From NCBI RefSeq assembly GCF_002055535.1, contig NZ_LN831034.1:1-64000 (forward strand): a stretch of 64,000 nucleotides of DNA. The letters run 5' to 3'. How positions within the stretch are numbered: the first letter of the stretch is position 1; every line of letters starts with the position of its first letter. The position numbers and the translations under genes are program-made. Source of the stretch: Streptococcus pyogenes. Its GTDB lineage: Bacteria; Bacillota; Bacilli; Lactobacillales; Streptococcaceae. Below the pieces are notes generated by a model. That model made no database searches and had not been told where the DNA came from. It saw only the letters and a list, made by a program, of their open reading frames with translations. Of the stretch, positions 36,610 to 46,832 are shown piece by piece.

Positions 36610-39600
36610 ATGAATAAACGTATTTTTGTTGAGAAAAAGGCTGACTTTGGTATTAAATCGGCTAGTCTTGTGAAAGAGTTGACGCATAATCTACAACTGA
36701 CCTCTTTGAAGGCTTTGCGTATTGTGCAGGTCTATGATGTCTTCAATTTGGCTGAGGATTTGCTGGCGCGTGCTGAGAAGCATATTTTCTCTGAGCAGGT
36801 GACAGACTGTCTTTTGACGGAAACTGAAATCACTGCGGAGCTTGATAAGGTTGCCTTCTTTGCCATTGAGGCGCTTCCTGGTCAATTTGACCAACGTGCT
36901 GCTAGTTCGCAAGAAGCTTTGCTATTATTTGGAAGTGACAGTCAGGTTAAGGTCAATACAGCCCAGCTATACTTGGTCAATAAGGATATTACAGAAGCAG
37001 AGCTTGAAGCCGTTAAGAACTATCTTTTGAACCCTGTTGATTCGCGTTTCAAGGACATTACTTTGCCGCTTGAAGAGCAGGCTTTCTCTGTATCTGATAA
37101 GACGATCCCTAATCTTGATTTCTTTGAAACTTATCAAGCTGACGATTTTGCGACTTATAAGGCAGAGCAGGGCTTGGCTATGGAGGTCGATGACCTTCTC
37201 TTCATCCAAAATTATTTCAAATCAATCGGATGTGTGCCAACTGAGACTGAGTTGAAAGTTTTGGATACTTACTGGTCAGACCACTGCCGTCACACAACCT
37301 TTGAAACTGAATTGAAGAACATTGATTTTTCAGCTTCTAAATTCCAAAAACAATTGCAGACAACTTATGACAAATATATCGCCATGCGTGATGAGCTTGG
37401 TCGTTCTGAAAAGCCACAAACACTTATGGATATGGCGACTATTTTTGGTCGTTATGAGCGTGCCAACGGTCGTCTGGACGATATGGAAGTCTCAGATGAA
37501 ATCAATGCCTGCTCAGTTGAGATTGAAGTAGATGTTGATGGTGTGAAAGAGCCTTGGCTCCTCATGTTTAAGAACGAGACTCACAATCACCCAACAGAAA
37601 TTGAGCCATTCGGTGGAGCGGCGACTTGTATCGGTGGTGCTATTCGTGACCCATTGTCAGGACGTTCATACGTTTATCAGGCTATGCGTATTTCAGGCGC
37701 AGGCGATATCACGACTCCGATTGCGGAAACACGTGCTGGTAAATTGCCACAACAAGTTATTTCTAAAACTGCGGCGCACGGCTATTCTTCATATGGTAAC
37801 CAAATTGGGCTTGCGACAACTTATGTGCGCGAGTACTTCCACCCTGGCTTCGTAGCCAAACGTATGGAGCTTGGAGCTGTGGTTGGTGCTGCACCTAAGG
37901 AAAATGTGGTTCGTGAAAAACCAGAAGCAGGCGATGTGGTCATCTTGCTCGGTGGTAAAACAGGTCGTGATGGTGTCGGTGGTGCGACAGGTTCATCTAA
38001 GGTTCAAACGGTTGAATCTGTGGAAACAGCTGGCGCAGAGGTACAAAAAGGGAATGCCATTGAAGAACGTAAGATTCAACGTCTTTTCCGTGATGGCAAT
38101 GTCACTCGTCTTATTAAGAAATCAAATGACTTCGGTGCAGGTGGTGTCTGTGTTGCCATCGGTGAATTGGCTGACGGTCTTGAAATCGATTTGGACAAGG
38201 TGCCTCTTAAATACCAAGGTCTTAATGGTACTGAAATTGCAATCTCAGAATCTCAAGAGCGTATGTCAGTCGTTGTTCGTCCAAATGATGTGGATGCCTT
38301 CATCGCAGCCTGCAACAAGGAAAATATCGATGCAGTCGTTGTTGCGACCGTTACTGAAAAACCAAATCTTGTCATGACTTGGAATGGCGAAATCATCGTT
38401 GATTTGGAACGCCGTTTCCTTGATACCAATGGTGTCCGTGTCGTTGTTGATGCTAAAGTCGTTGACAAGGACTTGACAGTTCCAGAAGCACGCACAACAT
38501 CAGCAGAGACACTTGAAGCAGATACGCTTAAGGTCTTGTCTGACCTCAACCACGCTAGTCAAAAAGGTCTTCAAACTATCTTTGACTCATCTGTTGGTCG
38601 TTCAACCGTTAACCACCCAATCGGTGGTCGTTACCAAATCACACCGACAGAAAGTTCTGTTCAAAAATTGCCAGTTCAACATGGTGTGACAACAACTGCA
38701 TCTGTTATGGCTCAAGGTTACAATCCTTATATTGCAGAGTGGTCACCTTATCACGGTGCTGCCTATGCTGTCATTGAAGCGACAGCTCGCTTGGTAGCAA
38801 CGGGTGCTGACTGGTCTCGTGCACGTTTCTCTTACCAAGAGTACTTTGAGCGTATGGATAAACAGGCAGAGCGTTTTGGTCAGCCAGTATCAGCTCTTCT
38901 TGGTTCTATTGAGGCTCAGATTCAACTTGGTTTGCCATCAATCGGCGGTAAGGACTCTATGTCTGGTACTTTCGAAGACTTGACAGTACCACCAACCTTG
39001 GTAGCTTTCGGCGTGACAACAGCGGACAGCCGCAAGGTTCTCTCTCCTGAGTTTAAAGCGGCTGGCGAAAACATTTACTATATCCCAGGTCAAGCTATTT
39101 CAGAAGATATTGATTTTGACCTTATCAAGGATAACTTTAGCCAGTTTGAAGCTATTCAAGCTCAACATAAGATTACAGCTGCCTCAGCCGCTAAATACGG
39201 TGGTGTCCTAGAAAGTCTTGCTCTCATGACTTTTGGTAACCGTATCGGTGCTTCTGTTGAAATTGCAGAGCTTGACAGCAGCTTGACAGCTCAACTCGGA
39301 GGTTTTGTCTTTACATCAGCTGAGGAAATTGCTGACGCGGTGAAAATCGGTCAAACTCAGGCAGACTTTACAGTCACTGTCAATGGAAATGACCTTGCTG
39401 GCGCTAGCCTTCTAGCAGCCTTCGAAGGCAAATTGGAAGAGGTTTACCCAACAGAATTTGAGCAGACAGATGTTCTTGAAGAAGTTCCTGCTGTGGTATC
39501 AGATACTGTTATCAAGGCTAAGGAAACAATTGAAAAACCAGTGGTTTACATTCCAGTCTTCCCTGGTACCAACTCAGAATACGATTCAGCTAAGGCCTTT

Positions 39601-40335
39601 GAACAGGTTGGAGCTAGTGTCAACTTGGTACCATTTGTAACCTTGAATGAGGTTGCTATTGCTGAGTCAGTTGACACTATGGTTGCTAATATTGCTAAGG
39701 CAAATATCATCTTCTTTGCTGGAGGTTTCTCAGCAGCGGATGAACCAGATGGGTCTGCTAAGTTTATCGTCAATATCTTGCTTAACGAGAAGGTCCGCGC
39801 AGCTATTGACAGCTTCATCGAAAAAGGTGGCCTTATCATCGGTATCTGTAATGGTTTCCAAGCCCTTGTTAAATCAGGTCTTCTTCCATACGGAAACTTC
39901 GAGGAAGCTGGTGAGACAAGTCCAACTCTCTTCTATAATGATGCTAATCAGCATGTTGCCAAGATGGTTGAGACTCGTATCGCAAATACCAACTCACCTT
40001 GGTTGGCAGGAGTTGAGGTCGGCGATATTCATGCCATTCCAGTTTCACATGGTGAAGGTAAACTTGTTGTCAGCGCTTCTGAATTTGCAGAGCTAAGAGA
40101 CAATGGTCAAATCTGGAGCCAATATGTGGACTTTGACGGACAACCATCTATGGATTCTAAATACAATCCAAACGGCTCTGTCAATGCCATCGAAGGGATT
40201 ACCAGCAAGAATGGTCAAATCATCGGTAAGATGGGACACTCAGAACGCTGGGAAGACGGACTCTTCCAAAATATCCCTGGTAACAAAGACCAAATCCTCT
40301 TTGCAAGTGCTGTAAAATACTTTACAGGGAAGTAA
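36610..40335 (+). CDS. purL: Phosphoribosylformylglycinamidine synthase (single-chain PurL)
   Basis: PurL converts FGAR and glutamine to FGAM. This is the long single-chain type of 1241 residues, with N-terminal, linker, two synthetase repeats and a C-terminal glutaminase, rather than PurS-PurL-PurQ. The FGAM synthase signature SDHCRHTTFETEL and FKNETHNHPTEIEPFGGAAT are clear. The glutaminase has GICNGFQ with its catalytic Cys, and HGEGK. The start at 36610 was chosen because its GTATCTTAT-ATG context matches purN, purH and purE and family proteins start MxKRIFVEKKADF; an ATG at 36562 is in the intergenic element. Codons are notably GC-richer at third positions than those of purC and purF. 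Confidence 0.95.
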   Translation: MNKRIFVEKKADFGIKSASLVKELTHNLQLTSLKALRIVQVYDVFNLAEDLLARAEKHIFSEQVTDCLLTETEITAELDKVAFFAIEALPGQFDQRAASSQEALLLFGSDSQVKVNTAQLYLVNKDITEAELEAVKNYLLNPVDSRFKDITLPLEEQAFSVSDKTIPNLDFFETYQADDFATYKAEQGLAMEVDDLLFIQNYFKSIGCVPTETELKVLDTYWSDHCRHTTFETELKNIDFSASKFQKQLQTTYDKYIAMRDELGRSEKPQTLMDMATIFGRYERANGRLDDMEVSDEINACSVEIEVDVDGVKEPWLLMFKNETHNHPTEIEPFGGAATCIGGAIRDPLSGRSYVYQAMRISGAGDITTPIAETRAGKLPQQVISKTAAHGYSSYGNQIGLATTYVREYFHPGFVAKRMELGAVVGAAPKENVVREKPEAGDVVILLGGKTGRDGVGGATGSSKVQTVESVETAGAEVQKGNAIEERKIQRLFRDGNVTRLIKKSNDFGAGGVCVAIGELADGLEIDLDKVPLKYQGLNGTEIAISESQERMSVVVRPNDVDAFIAACNKENIDAVVVATVTEKPNLVMTWNGEIIVDLERRFLDTNGVRVVVDAKVVDKDLTVPEARTTSAETLEADTLKVLSDLNHASQKGLQTIFDSSVGRSTVNHPIGGRYQITPTESSVQKLPVQHGVTTTASVMAQGYNPYIAEWSPYHGAAYAVIEATARLVATGADWSRARFSYQEYFERMDKQAERFGQPVSALLGSIEAQIQLGLPSIGGKDSMSGTFEDLTVPPTLVAFGVTTADSRKVLSPEFKAAGENIYYIPGQAISEDIDFDLIKDNFSQFEAIQAQHKITAASAAKYGGVLESLALMTFGNRIGASVEIAELDSSLTAQLGGFVFTSAEEIADAVKIGQTQADFTVTVNGNDLAGASLLAAFEGKLEEVYPTEFEQTDVLEEVPAVVSDTVIKAKETIEKPVVYIPVFPGTNSEYDSAKAFEQVGASVNLVPFVTLNEVAIAESVDTMVANIAKANIIFFAGGFSAADEPDGSAKFIVNILLNEKVRAAIDSFIEKGGLIIGICNGFQALVKSGLLPYGNFEEAGETSPTLFYNDANQHVAKMVETRIANTNSPWLAGVEVGDIHAIPVSHGEGKLVVSASEFAELRDNGQIWSQYVDFDGQPSMDSKYNPNGSVNAIEGITSKNGQIIGKMGHSERWEDGLFQNIPGNKDQILFASAVKYFTGK

Positions 40336-40356
40336 AAAGGTTCAGTGAACCTTTTT
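40334..40356 (+). terminator. Terminator-like hairpin between purL and purF
   Basis: AAAAAGGTTC and GAACCTTTTT form a 10-bp stem around AGT, beginning at the purL stop codon. It would be expected to stop or attenuate transcription inside the pur cluster. Confidence 0.75.
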
Positions 40357-40359
40357 AGC

Positions 40360-40387
40360 CCTCGCCTTGAATTAGTGAAGGGCGAGG
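40360..40387 (+). other. Second hairpin in the purL-purF spacer
   Basis: CCTCGCC pairs with GGCGAGG across a 14-nt loop, directly after the terminator-like hairpin. The spacer 40336-40495 continues with AACACGGG, a GCGAAAA/TTTTCGC hairpin (40441-40463 region) and CCTTTGTATCGAGG before purF, sharing pieces with the other pur spacers. Confidence 0.55.
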
Positions 40388-40495
40388 TTAGAAAGAATCT
40401 CGCTTAATTTTTGAGAAATAGTAAACACGGGCGATAAGTTGTGCGAAAAACTTTCTATTTTCGCTTTACTTGACAGCCTTTGTATCGAGGTAAAA

Positions 40496-41950
40496 ATGAC
40501 ATACGAAGTAAAATCTCTAAATGAAGAATGTGGAGTCTTTGGTATCTGGGGACATCCTCAGGCAGCTCAAGTCACTTACTTTGGGCTTCATAGCCTTCAA
40601 CATCGCGGTCAAGAAGGAGCTGGTATTGTTTCAAATGACAATGGGAAACTCTATGGTTATCGAAATGTTGGGCTCCTTTCTGAAGTTTTTAAGAATCAAT
40701 CTGAATTAGATAATTTAACTGGGAATGCGGCTATTGGACATGTTCGGTATGCTACTGCAGGTTCTGCAGATATTCGCAATATTCAGCCTTTTCTTTATAA
40801 ATTTCATGACGGGCAATTTGCTTTATGCCATAATGGTAATTTGACAAATGCTATTTCCTTAAGGAAAGAATTAGAAAAGCAAGGTGCAATTTTCAATGCC
40901 TCCTCAGATACTGAAATTTTGATGCACTTGATTCGTCGAAGCCATAACTCAAGTTTCATGGGAAAGGTAAAAGAAGCTCTAAATACAGTAAAGGGTGGCT
41001 TTGCCTATCTACTGATGACAGAAAATAAACTCATTGCTGCTCTTGACCCTAATGCCTTTCGTCCTTTGTCAATTGGACAAATGCAAAATGGTGCCTGGGT
41101 TATTTCCAGTGAGACCTGTGCTTTTGAGGTGGTAGGCGCAAAATGGGTTAGAGATGTTGAACCTGGCGAAGTTATTCTTATAGACGATCGTGGTATTCAA
41201 TGTGATCGTTATACTGATGAAACGCAACTGGCAATTTGTTCGATGGAATATGTCTATTTTGCAAGGCCGGATTCAACTATACATGGTGTTAATGTTCATA
41301 CGGCTCGAAAAAATATGGGAAAGCGTCTTGCACAAGAATTTAAACAGGATGCTGATATTGTAATTGGTGTCCCAAATTCGTCCTTATCGGCTGCTATGGG
41401 CTTTGCTGAAGAATCCGGATTACCAAATGAGATGGGTCTTGTAAAAAATCAGTATACGCAGCGAACCTTTATTCAACCGACACAAGAATTAAGGGAACAA
41501 GGTGTTCGAATGAAACTATCAGCGGTATCCGGTGTTGTCAAAGGAAAGCGCGTTGTTATGATTGATGACTCAATTGTAAGAGGAACGACTTCTAGAAGGA
41601 TTGTCGGATTATTAAGAGAAGCAGGAGCTAGTGAAGTACATGTTGCTATAGCTAGTCCAGAATTAAAGTATCCTTGTTTTTATGGTATTGATATTCAGAC
41701 TCGTCGTGAGTTGATTTCAGCCAATCACTCTGTTGATGAAGTGTGTGATATTATTGGCGCAGATAGTCTGACCTATCTCTCACTGGATGGGTTGATTGAA
41801 TCAATTGGACTCGAAACAAAAGCACCAAATGGTGGTTTATGCGTAGCTTACTTTGATGGGCATTATCCAACACCGCTTTATGATTATGAAGAAGAATACC
41901 TCAGAAGTTTAGAAGAGAAAACAAGTTTTTATATTCAAAAAGTGAAATAA
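40496..41950 (+). CDS. purF: Amidophosphoribosyltransferase
   Basis: PurF commits PRPP to purine synthesis by transferring ammonia from glutamine. The 484-residue proenzyme starts with an 11-residue propeptide ([11 protein letters not shown]) before catalytic Cys12 of CGVFGIWG, as in Bacillus PurF. Cysteines consistent with a Bacillus-type Fe-S cluster occur, including [13 protein letters not shown]. The PRPP loop is [14 protein letters not shown]. The ATG at 40496 follows CGAGG; an in-frame ATG at 40439 lies in the intergenic hairpin region. Codon use is AT-rich, unlike flanking purL. Confidence 0.95.
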   Translation: MTYEVKSLNEECGVFGIWGHPQAAQVTYFGLHSLQHRGQEGAGIVSNDNGKLYGYRNVGLLSEVFKNQSELDNLTGNAAIGHVRYATAGSADIRNIQPFLYKFHDGQFALCHNGNLTNAISLRKELEKQGAIFNASSDTEILMHLIRRSHNSSFMGKVKEALNTVKGGFAYLLMTENKLIAALDPNAFRPLSIGQMQNGAWVISSETCAFEVVGAKWVRDVEPGEVILIDDRGIQCDRYTDETQLAICSMEYVYFARPDSTIHGVNVHTARKNMGKRLAQEFKQDADIVIGVPNSSLSAAMGFAEESGLPNEMGLVKNQYTQRTFIQPTQELREQGVRMKLSAVSGVVKGKRVVMIDDSIVRGTTSRRIVGLLREAGASEVHVAIASPELKYPCFYGIDIQTRRELISANHSVDEVCDIIGADSLTYLSLDGLIESIGLETKAPNGGLCVAYFDGHYPTPLYDYEEEYLRSLEEKTSFYIQKVK

Positions 41951-41977
41951 GCTCTGCTAATTATATAAGGAGAAAAC

Positions 41978-43000
41978 ATGTCTGAAAAAAATGCTTATGC
42001 AAAATCTGGTGTTGATGTTGAAGCTGGTTATGAAGTGGTTGAAAGAATAAAAAAACACGTTGCTCGTACAGAACGTGCGGGAGTCATGGGAGCTCTAGGT
42101 GGCTTTGGTGGGATGTTTGACTTGAGTAAAACAGGAGTTAAAGAGCCTGTCTTGGTTTCAGGGACTGACGGTGTCGGAACAAAACTTATGCTTGCTATCA
42201 AGTACGACAAGCACGACACAATCGGTCAAGACTGTGTTGCCATGTGTGTCAATGATATTATTGCAGCAGGTGCTGAGCCATTATATTTTTTAGATTATAT
42301 TGCGACAGGAAAAAATAACCCAGTCAAACTTGAAGAAGTTGTTTCTGGTGTTGCAGAAGGTTGTGTTCAAGCAGGAGCAGCACTCATTGGAGGTGAGACC
42401 GCTGAAATGCCTGGAATGTATGGTCAAGATGATTATGACCTTGCAGGCTTTGCTGTTGGTGTGGCTGAAAAATCTCAAATCATCGACGGTTCAAAAGTAA
42501 AAGAAGGCGATATTCTTTTGGGACTTGCTTCAAGTGGTATCCATTCAAACGGTTATTCTTTGGTACGTCGTGTCTTTGCTGACTATACTGGTAAAGAGCT
42601 GCTTCCAGAGCTTGAAGGCAAACAACTTAAGGATGTCCTCCTTGAGCCAACTCGTATCTATGTTAAAGCAGCTCTGCCATTAATCAAGGAAGAACTAGTC
42701 AAAGGTATCGGCCACATCACGGGTGGTGGCTTTATCGAGAATATTCCTCGTATGTTTGCGGATGATTTGGCTGCGGAAATCGATGAGGACAAGGTGCCAG
42801 TGCTTCCGATTTTCAAGGCGCTTGAAAAATATGGTGACATCAAGCACGAAGAAATGTTTGAAATCTTCAATATGGGTGTCGGTCTTATGCTAGCTGTTAG
42901 TCCTGAAAATGTTAACCGCGTCAAAGAGCTCTTGGATGAACCAGTTTATGAAATCGGTCGTATCATCAAGAAAGCAGACGCTAGTGTGGTGATTAAATAA
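41978..43000 (+). CDS. purM: Phosphoribosylformylglycinamidine cyclo-ligase
   Basis: PurM closes the imidazole ring, converting FGAM to AIR with ATP. The 340-residue protein has the family motifs [31 protein letters not shown] and [11 protein letters not shown], and the later [20 protein letters not shown] precedes the ATG, a conventional start in contrast to purL, purN and purH. Codon use changes inside the gene: the first half is AT-rich and the part after about 42.5 kb is richer in C- and G-ending codons, suggesting a recombination junction. Confidence 0.96.
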   Translation: MSEKNAYAKSGVDVEAGYEVVERIKKHVARTERAGVMGALGGFGGMFDLSKTGVKEPVLVSGTDGVGTKLMLAIKYDKHDTIGQDCVAMCVNDIIAAGAEPLYFLDYIATGKNNPVKLEEVVSGVAEGCVQAGAALIGGETAEMPGMYGQDDYDLAGFAVGVAEKSQIIDGSKVKEGDILLGLASSGIHSNGYSLVRRVFADYTGKELLPELEGKQLKDVLLEPTRIYVKAALPLIKEELVKGIGHITGGGFIENIPRMFADDLAAEIDEDKVPVLPIFKALEKYGDIKHEEMFEIFNMGVGLMLAVSPENVNRVKELLDEPVYEIGRIIKKADASVVIK

Positions 43001-43016
43001 GTCACTAAATTTTATA

Positions 43017-43167
43017 AGAAAGGAGTGTTTAGTTAGTTTGCCTAACTGAACACGGGATTAAATTTCTAGGAAAAAAGATAAAATGACTTAGACGCAAGCG
43101 TCGTTGTTCGTTTTCCTATTTTTCTACGAAATTTTTCGGCAAGCCGAATCATCCCTTTGTATCGAAT
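43017..43167 (+). other. Structured pur intergenic element 2 (before purN)
   Basis: AAGAAAGGAG begins the element and CTGAACACGGG follows. The arm TAGGAAAAAAGATAAAA can fold with TTTTCCTATTTTTCTA, enclosing GACG-CAAG-CGTC. A further TTCGGC-AA-GCCGAA hairpin and CCCTTTGTATCGAAT lead into the purN ATG. The start has no adjacent Shine-Dalgarno. Confidence 0.65.
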
Positions 43168-43722
43168 ATGAAAATCGCTGTTTTTGCTTCTGGTAATGGT
43201 TCCAACTTTCAGGTCATAGCAGAGCAGTTTCCAGTTAGTTTTGTCTTTTCAGATCATCGTGATGCCTATGTTTTAGAGCGTGCTCAGAATTTAGCCATTC
43301 CAAGCTTCGCTTTTGAACTCAAGGAGTTTGAGAATAAGGTGGCTTACGAGCAAGCCATCGTTGATTTGTTGGACAAACACGAGATTGACTTAGTCTGTCT
43401 GGCAGGCTATATGAAGATTGTTGGAGAAACCTTACTCTTGGCCTATGAGAGGCGTATTATCAATATTCACCCAGCCTACCTGCCTGAATTTCCAGGTGCC
43501 CACGGTATCGAGGATGCTTGGGAAGCTGGTGTTGACCAGTCTGGCGTGACCATCCACTGGGTTGACTCTGGTGTGGATACCGGTCAGGTCATCCAACAAG
43601 TGCGCGTGCCACGCCTAGCAGACGATAGCCTAGAAAGCTTTGAAACCCGTATCCATGAAACCGAATATCAACTCTACCCAGCTGTCTTAGATAGCTTGGG
43701 AGTGGAGAGGAAAGTAATCTAG
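43168..43722 (+). CDS. purN: Phosphoribosylglycinamide formyltransferase
   Basis: PurN transfers a formyl group from 10-formyltetrahydrofolate to GAR, giving FGAR. The 184-residue protein has FASGNGSNFQ at the phosphate site and the catalytic region NIHPAYLPEFPGAHGIEDAWEAG, with Asn, His and later Asp in HWVDSGVDTGQV. It is preceded by the structured spacer rather than a normal ribosome site. Third positions are GC-rich relative to purF. It lies between purM and purH in the pathway cluster. Confidence 0.95.
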   Translation: MKIAVFASGNGSNFQVIAEQFPVSFVFSDHRDAYVLERAQNLAIPSFAFELKEFENKVAYEQAIVDLLDKHEIDLVCLAGYMKIVGETLLLAYERRIINIHPAYLPEFPGAHGIEDAWEAGVDQSGVTIHWVDSGVDTGQVIQQVRVPRLADDSLESFETRIHETEYQLYPAVLDSLGVERKVI

Positions 43723-43781
43723 CCTTTATCTTAAAATTTTAGGTAAAGTTAGGAAAGATAGTAAAGAAGAATTAACGTTCC

Positions 43782-43905
43782 AAAAAGAAAGGAATTGAAC
43801 CCGTCTGGAAGGCACAGAAAAAAGATAAACATCTCCTAGGCGCAAGCGTCTTCGTCGAGTTTCCTATTTTTCCTTGGCCTTCTAGTCGGACTTGGTATCT
43901 TAAAT
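43782..43905 (+). other. Structured pur intergenic element 3 (before purH)
   Basis: CCAAAAAGAAAGGAATTGAAC opens the element. GAAAAAAGATAAAC can pair with GTTTCCTATTTTTC around a GCGCAAGCGT core. It ends AGTCGGACTTGGTATCTTAAAT before the ATG, nearly identical to the purL version. A 14-codon TTG frame (43795-43839) shares M-N-P-x-G-x-x-R-K-K with the one in element 1. Confidence 0.62.
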
Positions 43906-45453
43906 ATGACTAAACGTGCTTTAATCTCAGTGTCTGACAAGTCAGGAATTGTTGACTTTGCAAAAGAATTGAAAAACTTGGGTTGGGATATTATCTCAAC
44001 TGGTGGGACTAAGGTTACCCTTGACGATGCTGGTGTTGAGACCATTGCCATCGACGATGTGACTAGATTCCCAGAGATGATGGACGGTCGTGTTAAGACC
44101 CTCCACCCAAACATTCACGGTGGGCTTTTGGCTCGTCGCGACGCTGACAGCCACCTTCAGGCTGCTAAGGACAACAATATCGAGCTGATTGACCTCGTGG
44201 TTGTCAACCTCTATCCCTTCAAGGAGACTATCCTTCGTCCAGACATAACCTATGATTTGGCGGTGGAAAACATCGACATCGGCGGTCCATCAATGCTTCG
44301 CTCAGCCGCTAAAAATCACGCTAGCGTGACCGTTGTGGTTGACCCAGCGGATTATGCGACTGTTTTGGGAGAATTGGCTGACGCTGGTCAGACGACATTT
44401 GAAACGCGTCAACGCTTGGCAGCTAAGGTCTTTCGTCACACAGCAGCCTACGACGCTTTGATTGCTGAGTACTTCACAACTCAAGTGGGAGAGGCTAAGC
44501 CTGAAAAATTAACCATCACTTACGACCTTAAACAGGCTATGCGTTACGGAGAAAATCCACAACAAGACGCTGATTTCTATCAAAAAGCCTTGCCAACAGA
44601 CTACTCAATTGCTTCTGCTAAACAGCTCAACGGAAAAGAATTGTCTTTCAATAATATCCGTGATGCCGATGCGGCAATCCGTATTATCCGCGATTTCAAA
44701 GACCGTCCAACTGTTGTTGCTCTCAAACACATGAACCCATGTGGTATCGGACAGGCTGATGACATTGAGACTGCTTGGGATTACACTTATAAAGCTGACC
44801 CAGTTTCAATCTTTGGCGGAATTATTGTCCTTAACCGTGAAGTTGACGCAGCGACAGCCAAGAAGATGCACCCTATCTTCTTGGAAATCATCATCGCACC
44901 ATCATACTCAGAAGAAGCGCTAGCTATTCTCACAAATAAAAAGAAAAACTTGCGAATCCTTGAGTTGCCGTTTGATGCCCAAGCTGCCAGCGAAGTGGAA
45001 GCTGAGTACACTGGCGTAGTTGGTGGACTTTTGGTGCAAAACCAAGACGTTGTGGCTGAAAATCCATCTGACTGGCAAGTGGTGACAGACCGCCAACCAA
45101 CAGAACAAGAGGCGACTGCCCTTGAGTTTGCCTGGAAGGCTATCAAGTATGTTAAGTCTAACGGGATTATTATTACTAACGATCACATGACGCTTGGACT
45201 CGGTGCAGGTCAAACCAACCGTGTCGGCTCAGTCAAGATTGCTATCGAGCAGGCTAAAGACCACCTTGACGGTGCCGTTCTAGCATCAGATGCCTTCTTC
45301 CCATTTGCGGACAACATTGAAGAAATCGCTGCCGCAGGGATCAAAGCAATCATCCAACCAGGTGGTTCAGTTCGTGACCAAGACTCTATTGACGCCGCAA
45401 ACAAACATGGCTTGACCATGATCTTCACAGGTGTGAGACATTTTAGGCATTAA
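43906..45453 (+). CDS. purH: Bifunctional AICAR formyltransferase/IMP cyclohydrolase
   Basis: PurH catalyses the last two steps to IMP. The 515-residue protein has an N-terminal MGS-like cyclohydrolase domain ([18 protein letters not shown]) with [21 protein letters not shown]. The C-terminal transformylase domain has catalytic-region [12 protein letters not shown] and ends [14 protein letters not shown]...FTGVRHFRH. It starts after element 3 without a nearby ribosome site and ends at a bidirectional terminator shared with the convergent CHAP gene. Third positions are GC-rich compared with core genes. Confidence 0.97.
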   Translation: MTKRALISVSDKSGIVDFAKELKNLGWDIISTGGTKVTLDDAGVETIAIDDVTRFPEMMDGRVKTLHPNIHGGLLARRDADSHLQAAKDNNIELIDLVVVNLYPFKETILRPDITYDLAVENIDIGGPSMLRSAAKNHASVTVVVDPADYATVLGELADAGQTTFETRQRLAAKVFRHTAAYDALIAEYFTTQVGEAKPEKLTITYDLKQAMRYGENPQQDADFYQKALPTDYSIASAKQLNGKELSFNNIRDADAAIRIIRDFKDRPTVVALKHMNPCGIGQADDIETAWDYTYKADPVSIFGGIIVLNREVDAATAKKMHPIFLEIIIAPSYSEEALAILTNKKKNLRILELPFDAQAASEVEAEYTGVVGGLLVQNQDVVAENPSDWQVVTDRQPTEQEATALEFAWKAIKYVKSNGIIITNDHMTLGLGAGQTNRVGSVKIAIEQAKDHLDGAVLASDAFFPFADNIEEIAAAGIKAIIQPGGSVRDQDSIDAANKHGLTMIFTGVRHFRH

Positions 45454-45491
45454 TAAAAAAATGTGGTCTAATTAAAACCACATTTTTTATT
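45453..45491. terminator. Bidirectional terminator between purH and the CHAP/SH3 gene
   Basis: A-rich AATGTGGT pairs with ACCACATT, with A-run and T-run on the two sides, so it can terminate both convergent transcripts. Confidence 0.9.
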
Positions 45492-45510
45492 AAAAGAAAA
45501 TATAAGTTAA

Positions 45511-46635
45511 CTATAATTTGTTAGCTTTATCAGCATTTACCCATGTTCCACGAGATCCGATTTGAACATAAATACCATTACTTGGTTGATCAATTTTTAA
45601 TACTTTATAACTACCAGTGACGATAAAATATTCACCCACACGGAGAATTTGATCTCCTAAAACTTTTCCTTGGTTATCTGTTTCATCTAATGGTGTGGGA
45701 TCAATCCAGTTTAGTGGAGTTGGGTCTCCTCCGGCTAATTCTTTATTAACGATCAAATTATTAACAAGCTGATCTACACGAAAAACGCCAGGGAAGGTAA
45801 CAGTATCACCGACCTTAATGGAAGGTTTTGTATTGTCATTTTGAACCACAGACTGTGCGGGCTCTTTAATGGGAATATAGCGTCGGTTTCCAGAAAAACT
45901 GAGGTAGCTAAGCCATGTATAACCTCCAGCAGTCACGACTTTATCGTAATAAACAGATTGACCTGCTTCATAGTAAGCAAGATCAGGGCTATCGATACTG
46001 GTTTGTCCTTTGACTGGTAATCTGGTTGTAAAGTGATAAGTTCCAGAGGGGTCAAATGAAGCTTGAGAAATGTGTTTTAGTTGTCTTGGGTAGGAATGAC
46101 TTGTCTGAGATGATAAGTCTTTAAAATGGATATAACCACTTACCTGAGATTTTGGAATTTGACGCTTATGGTATCTTTCAGGGCCTTGTCCAGCGTTGTA
46201 ATTATACTCTTCGATAGTGACAGTGTCTCCACGGATATCAGCTACCCATGCTACATGACCGTAAGCAGCATTTGACTGATAAGCGTTTTTATCAAACCAA
46301 GCGATAGCCCCTATGCTTGGTGTCTTATTCACAGGATAACCCTGATTTTTCGCGATATGTCCCCACGTGCAGGCATTACCGTAGCCTTTAGGTAACTGAA
46401 AACCATTAGCAGAGCTTAAACGAAAAGCTGCAAAAGAAGTGCATTGGCGGATATACATGTTCCACGAATCGATTCCATTGCCTTTTTTCCACTTACTCGG
46501 ATAGTTATCGCCTAAAACAGCTGCATGAACAAGATTTTCCTGTTGCGAAATAAGTGTAGATGGCATAGTAGGTACTAGACCATTAAAACCTAAAAGGATT
46601 ACTCCTGAGACCAAAAAACGATGAAATTTTTTCAT
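45511..46635 (-). CDS. Secreted CHAP-SH3 murein hydrolase, probable competence fratricin (CbpD-like)
   Basis: A 374-residue secreted protein and the only intact minus-strand gene here. A signal peptide (to about residue 30-39) precedes a CHAP amidase/endopeptidase domain (about 45-170) with Cys65 in RQCTSF and His127 in YGHVAWV. An SH3_5-type wall-binding domain (about 200-257) and a C-terminal SH3-like region ending near VQIGSRGTWVNADKANKL follow. Automated labels often call it phage-associated, but no phage genes are near. A CIN-box candidate sits 22 bp upstream of the ATG with AGGAGGT between. Together with comRS 7 kb away, this suggests a SigX-induced lysin. It breaks the pur cluster. Confidence 0.85.
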   Translation of the reverse strand: MKKFHRFLVSGVILLGFNGLVPTMPSTLISQQENLVHAAVLGDNYPSKWKKGNGIDSWNMYIRQCTSFAAFRLSSANGFQLPKGYGNACTWGHIAKNQGYPVNKTPSIGAIAWFDKNAYQSNAAYGHVAWVADIRGDTVTIEEYNYNAGQGPERYHKRQIPKSQVSGYIHFKDLSSQTSHSYPRQLKHISQASFDPSGTYHFTTRLPVKGQTSIDSPDLAYYEAGQSVYYDKVVTAGGYTWLSYLSFSGNRRYIPIKEPAQSVVQNDNTKPSIKVGDTVTFPGVFRVDQLVNNLIVNKELAGGDPTPLNWIDPTPLDETDNQGKVLGDQILRVGEYFIVTGSYKVLKIDQPSNGIYVQIGSRGTWVNADKANKL

Positions 46636-46656
46636 TAATTACCTCCTGTAACTTAT

Positions 46657-46664
46657 TATTCGAA
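46657..46664 (-). promoter_or_regulatory. Candidate CIN-box (SigX promoter) of the CHAP/SH3 gene
   Basis: The minus strand reads TTCGAATA, one mismatch from the streptococcal SigX box TACGAATA. A T-rich stretch (TTTTTTGTTTCTT) lies just upstream, as in extended boxes. Spacing gives a transcript start near 46650 and a short leader containing AGGAGGT. Confidence 0.55.
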
Positions 46665-46832
46665 AGCAAGAAACAAAAAATGTTATTTTTAGATGATTAT
46701 TTTGAAAATTGGCTTTACTTGATATTAAATAACTGTTTGATTGGCTAATAGAGTGTTCCTTATTTCAAGAATTGTGGTCTACTATCACATTTTTACAATG
46801 TTTCAATTATTGATAACTAATACATTATGTAA

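Noticed and set aside
37871..38377. 168-codon + frame inside purL
   Set aside because: Alternative frame within the strongly conserved purL coding sequence.
45511..46635. Prophage remnant around the CHAP/SH3 hydrolase
   Set aside because: No other phage gene, attachment site or integrase is nearby; purine genes flank it on both sides.
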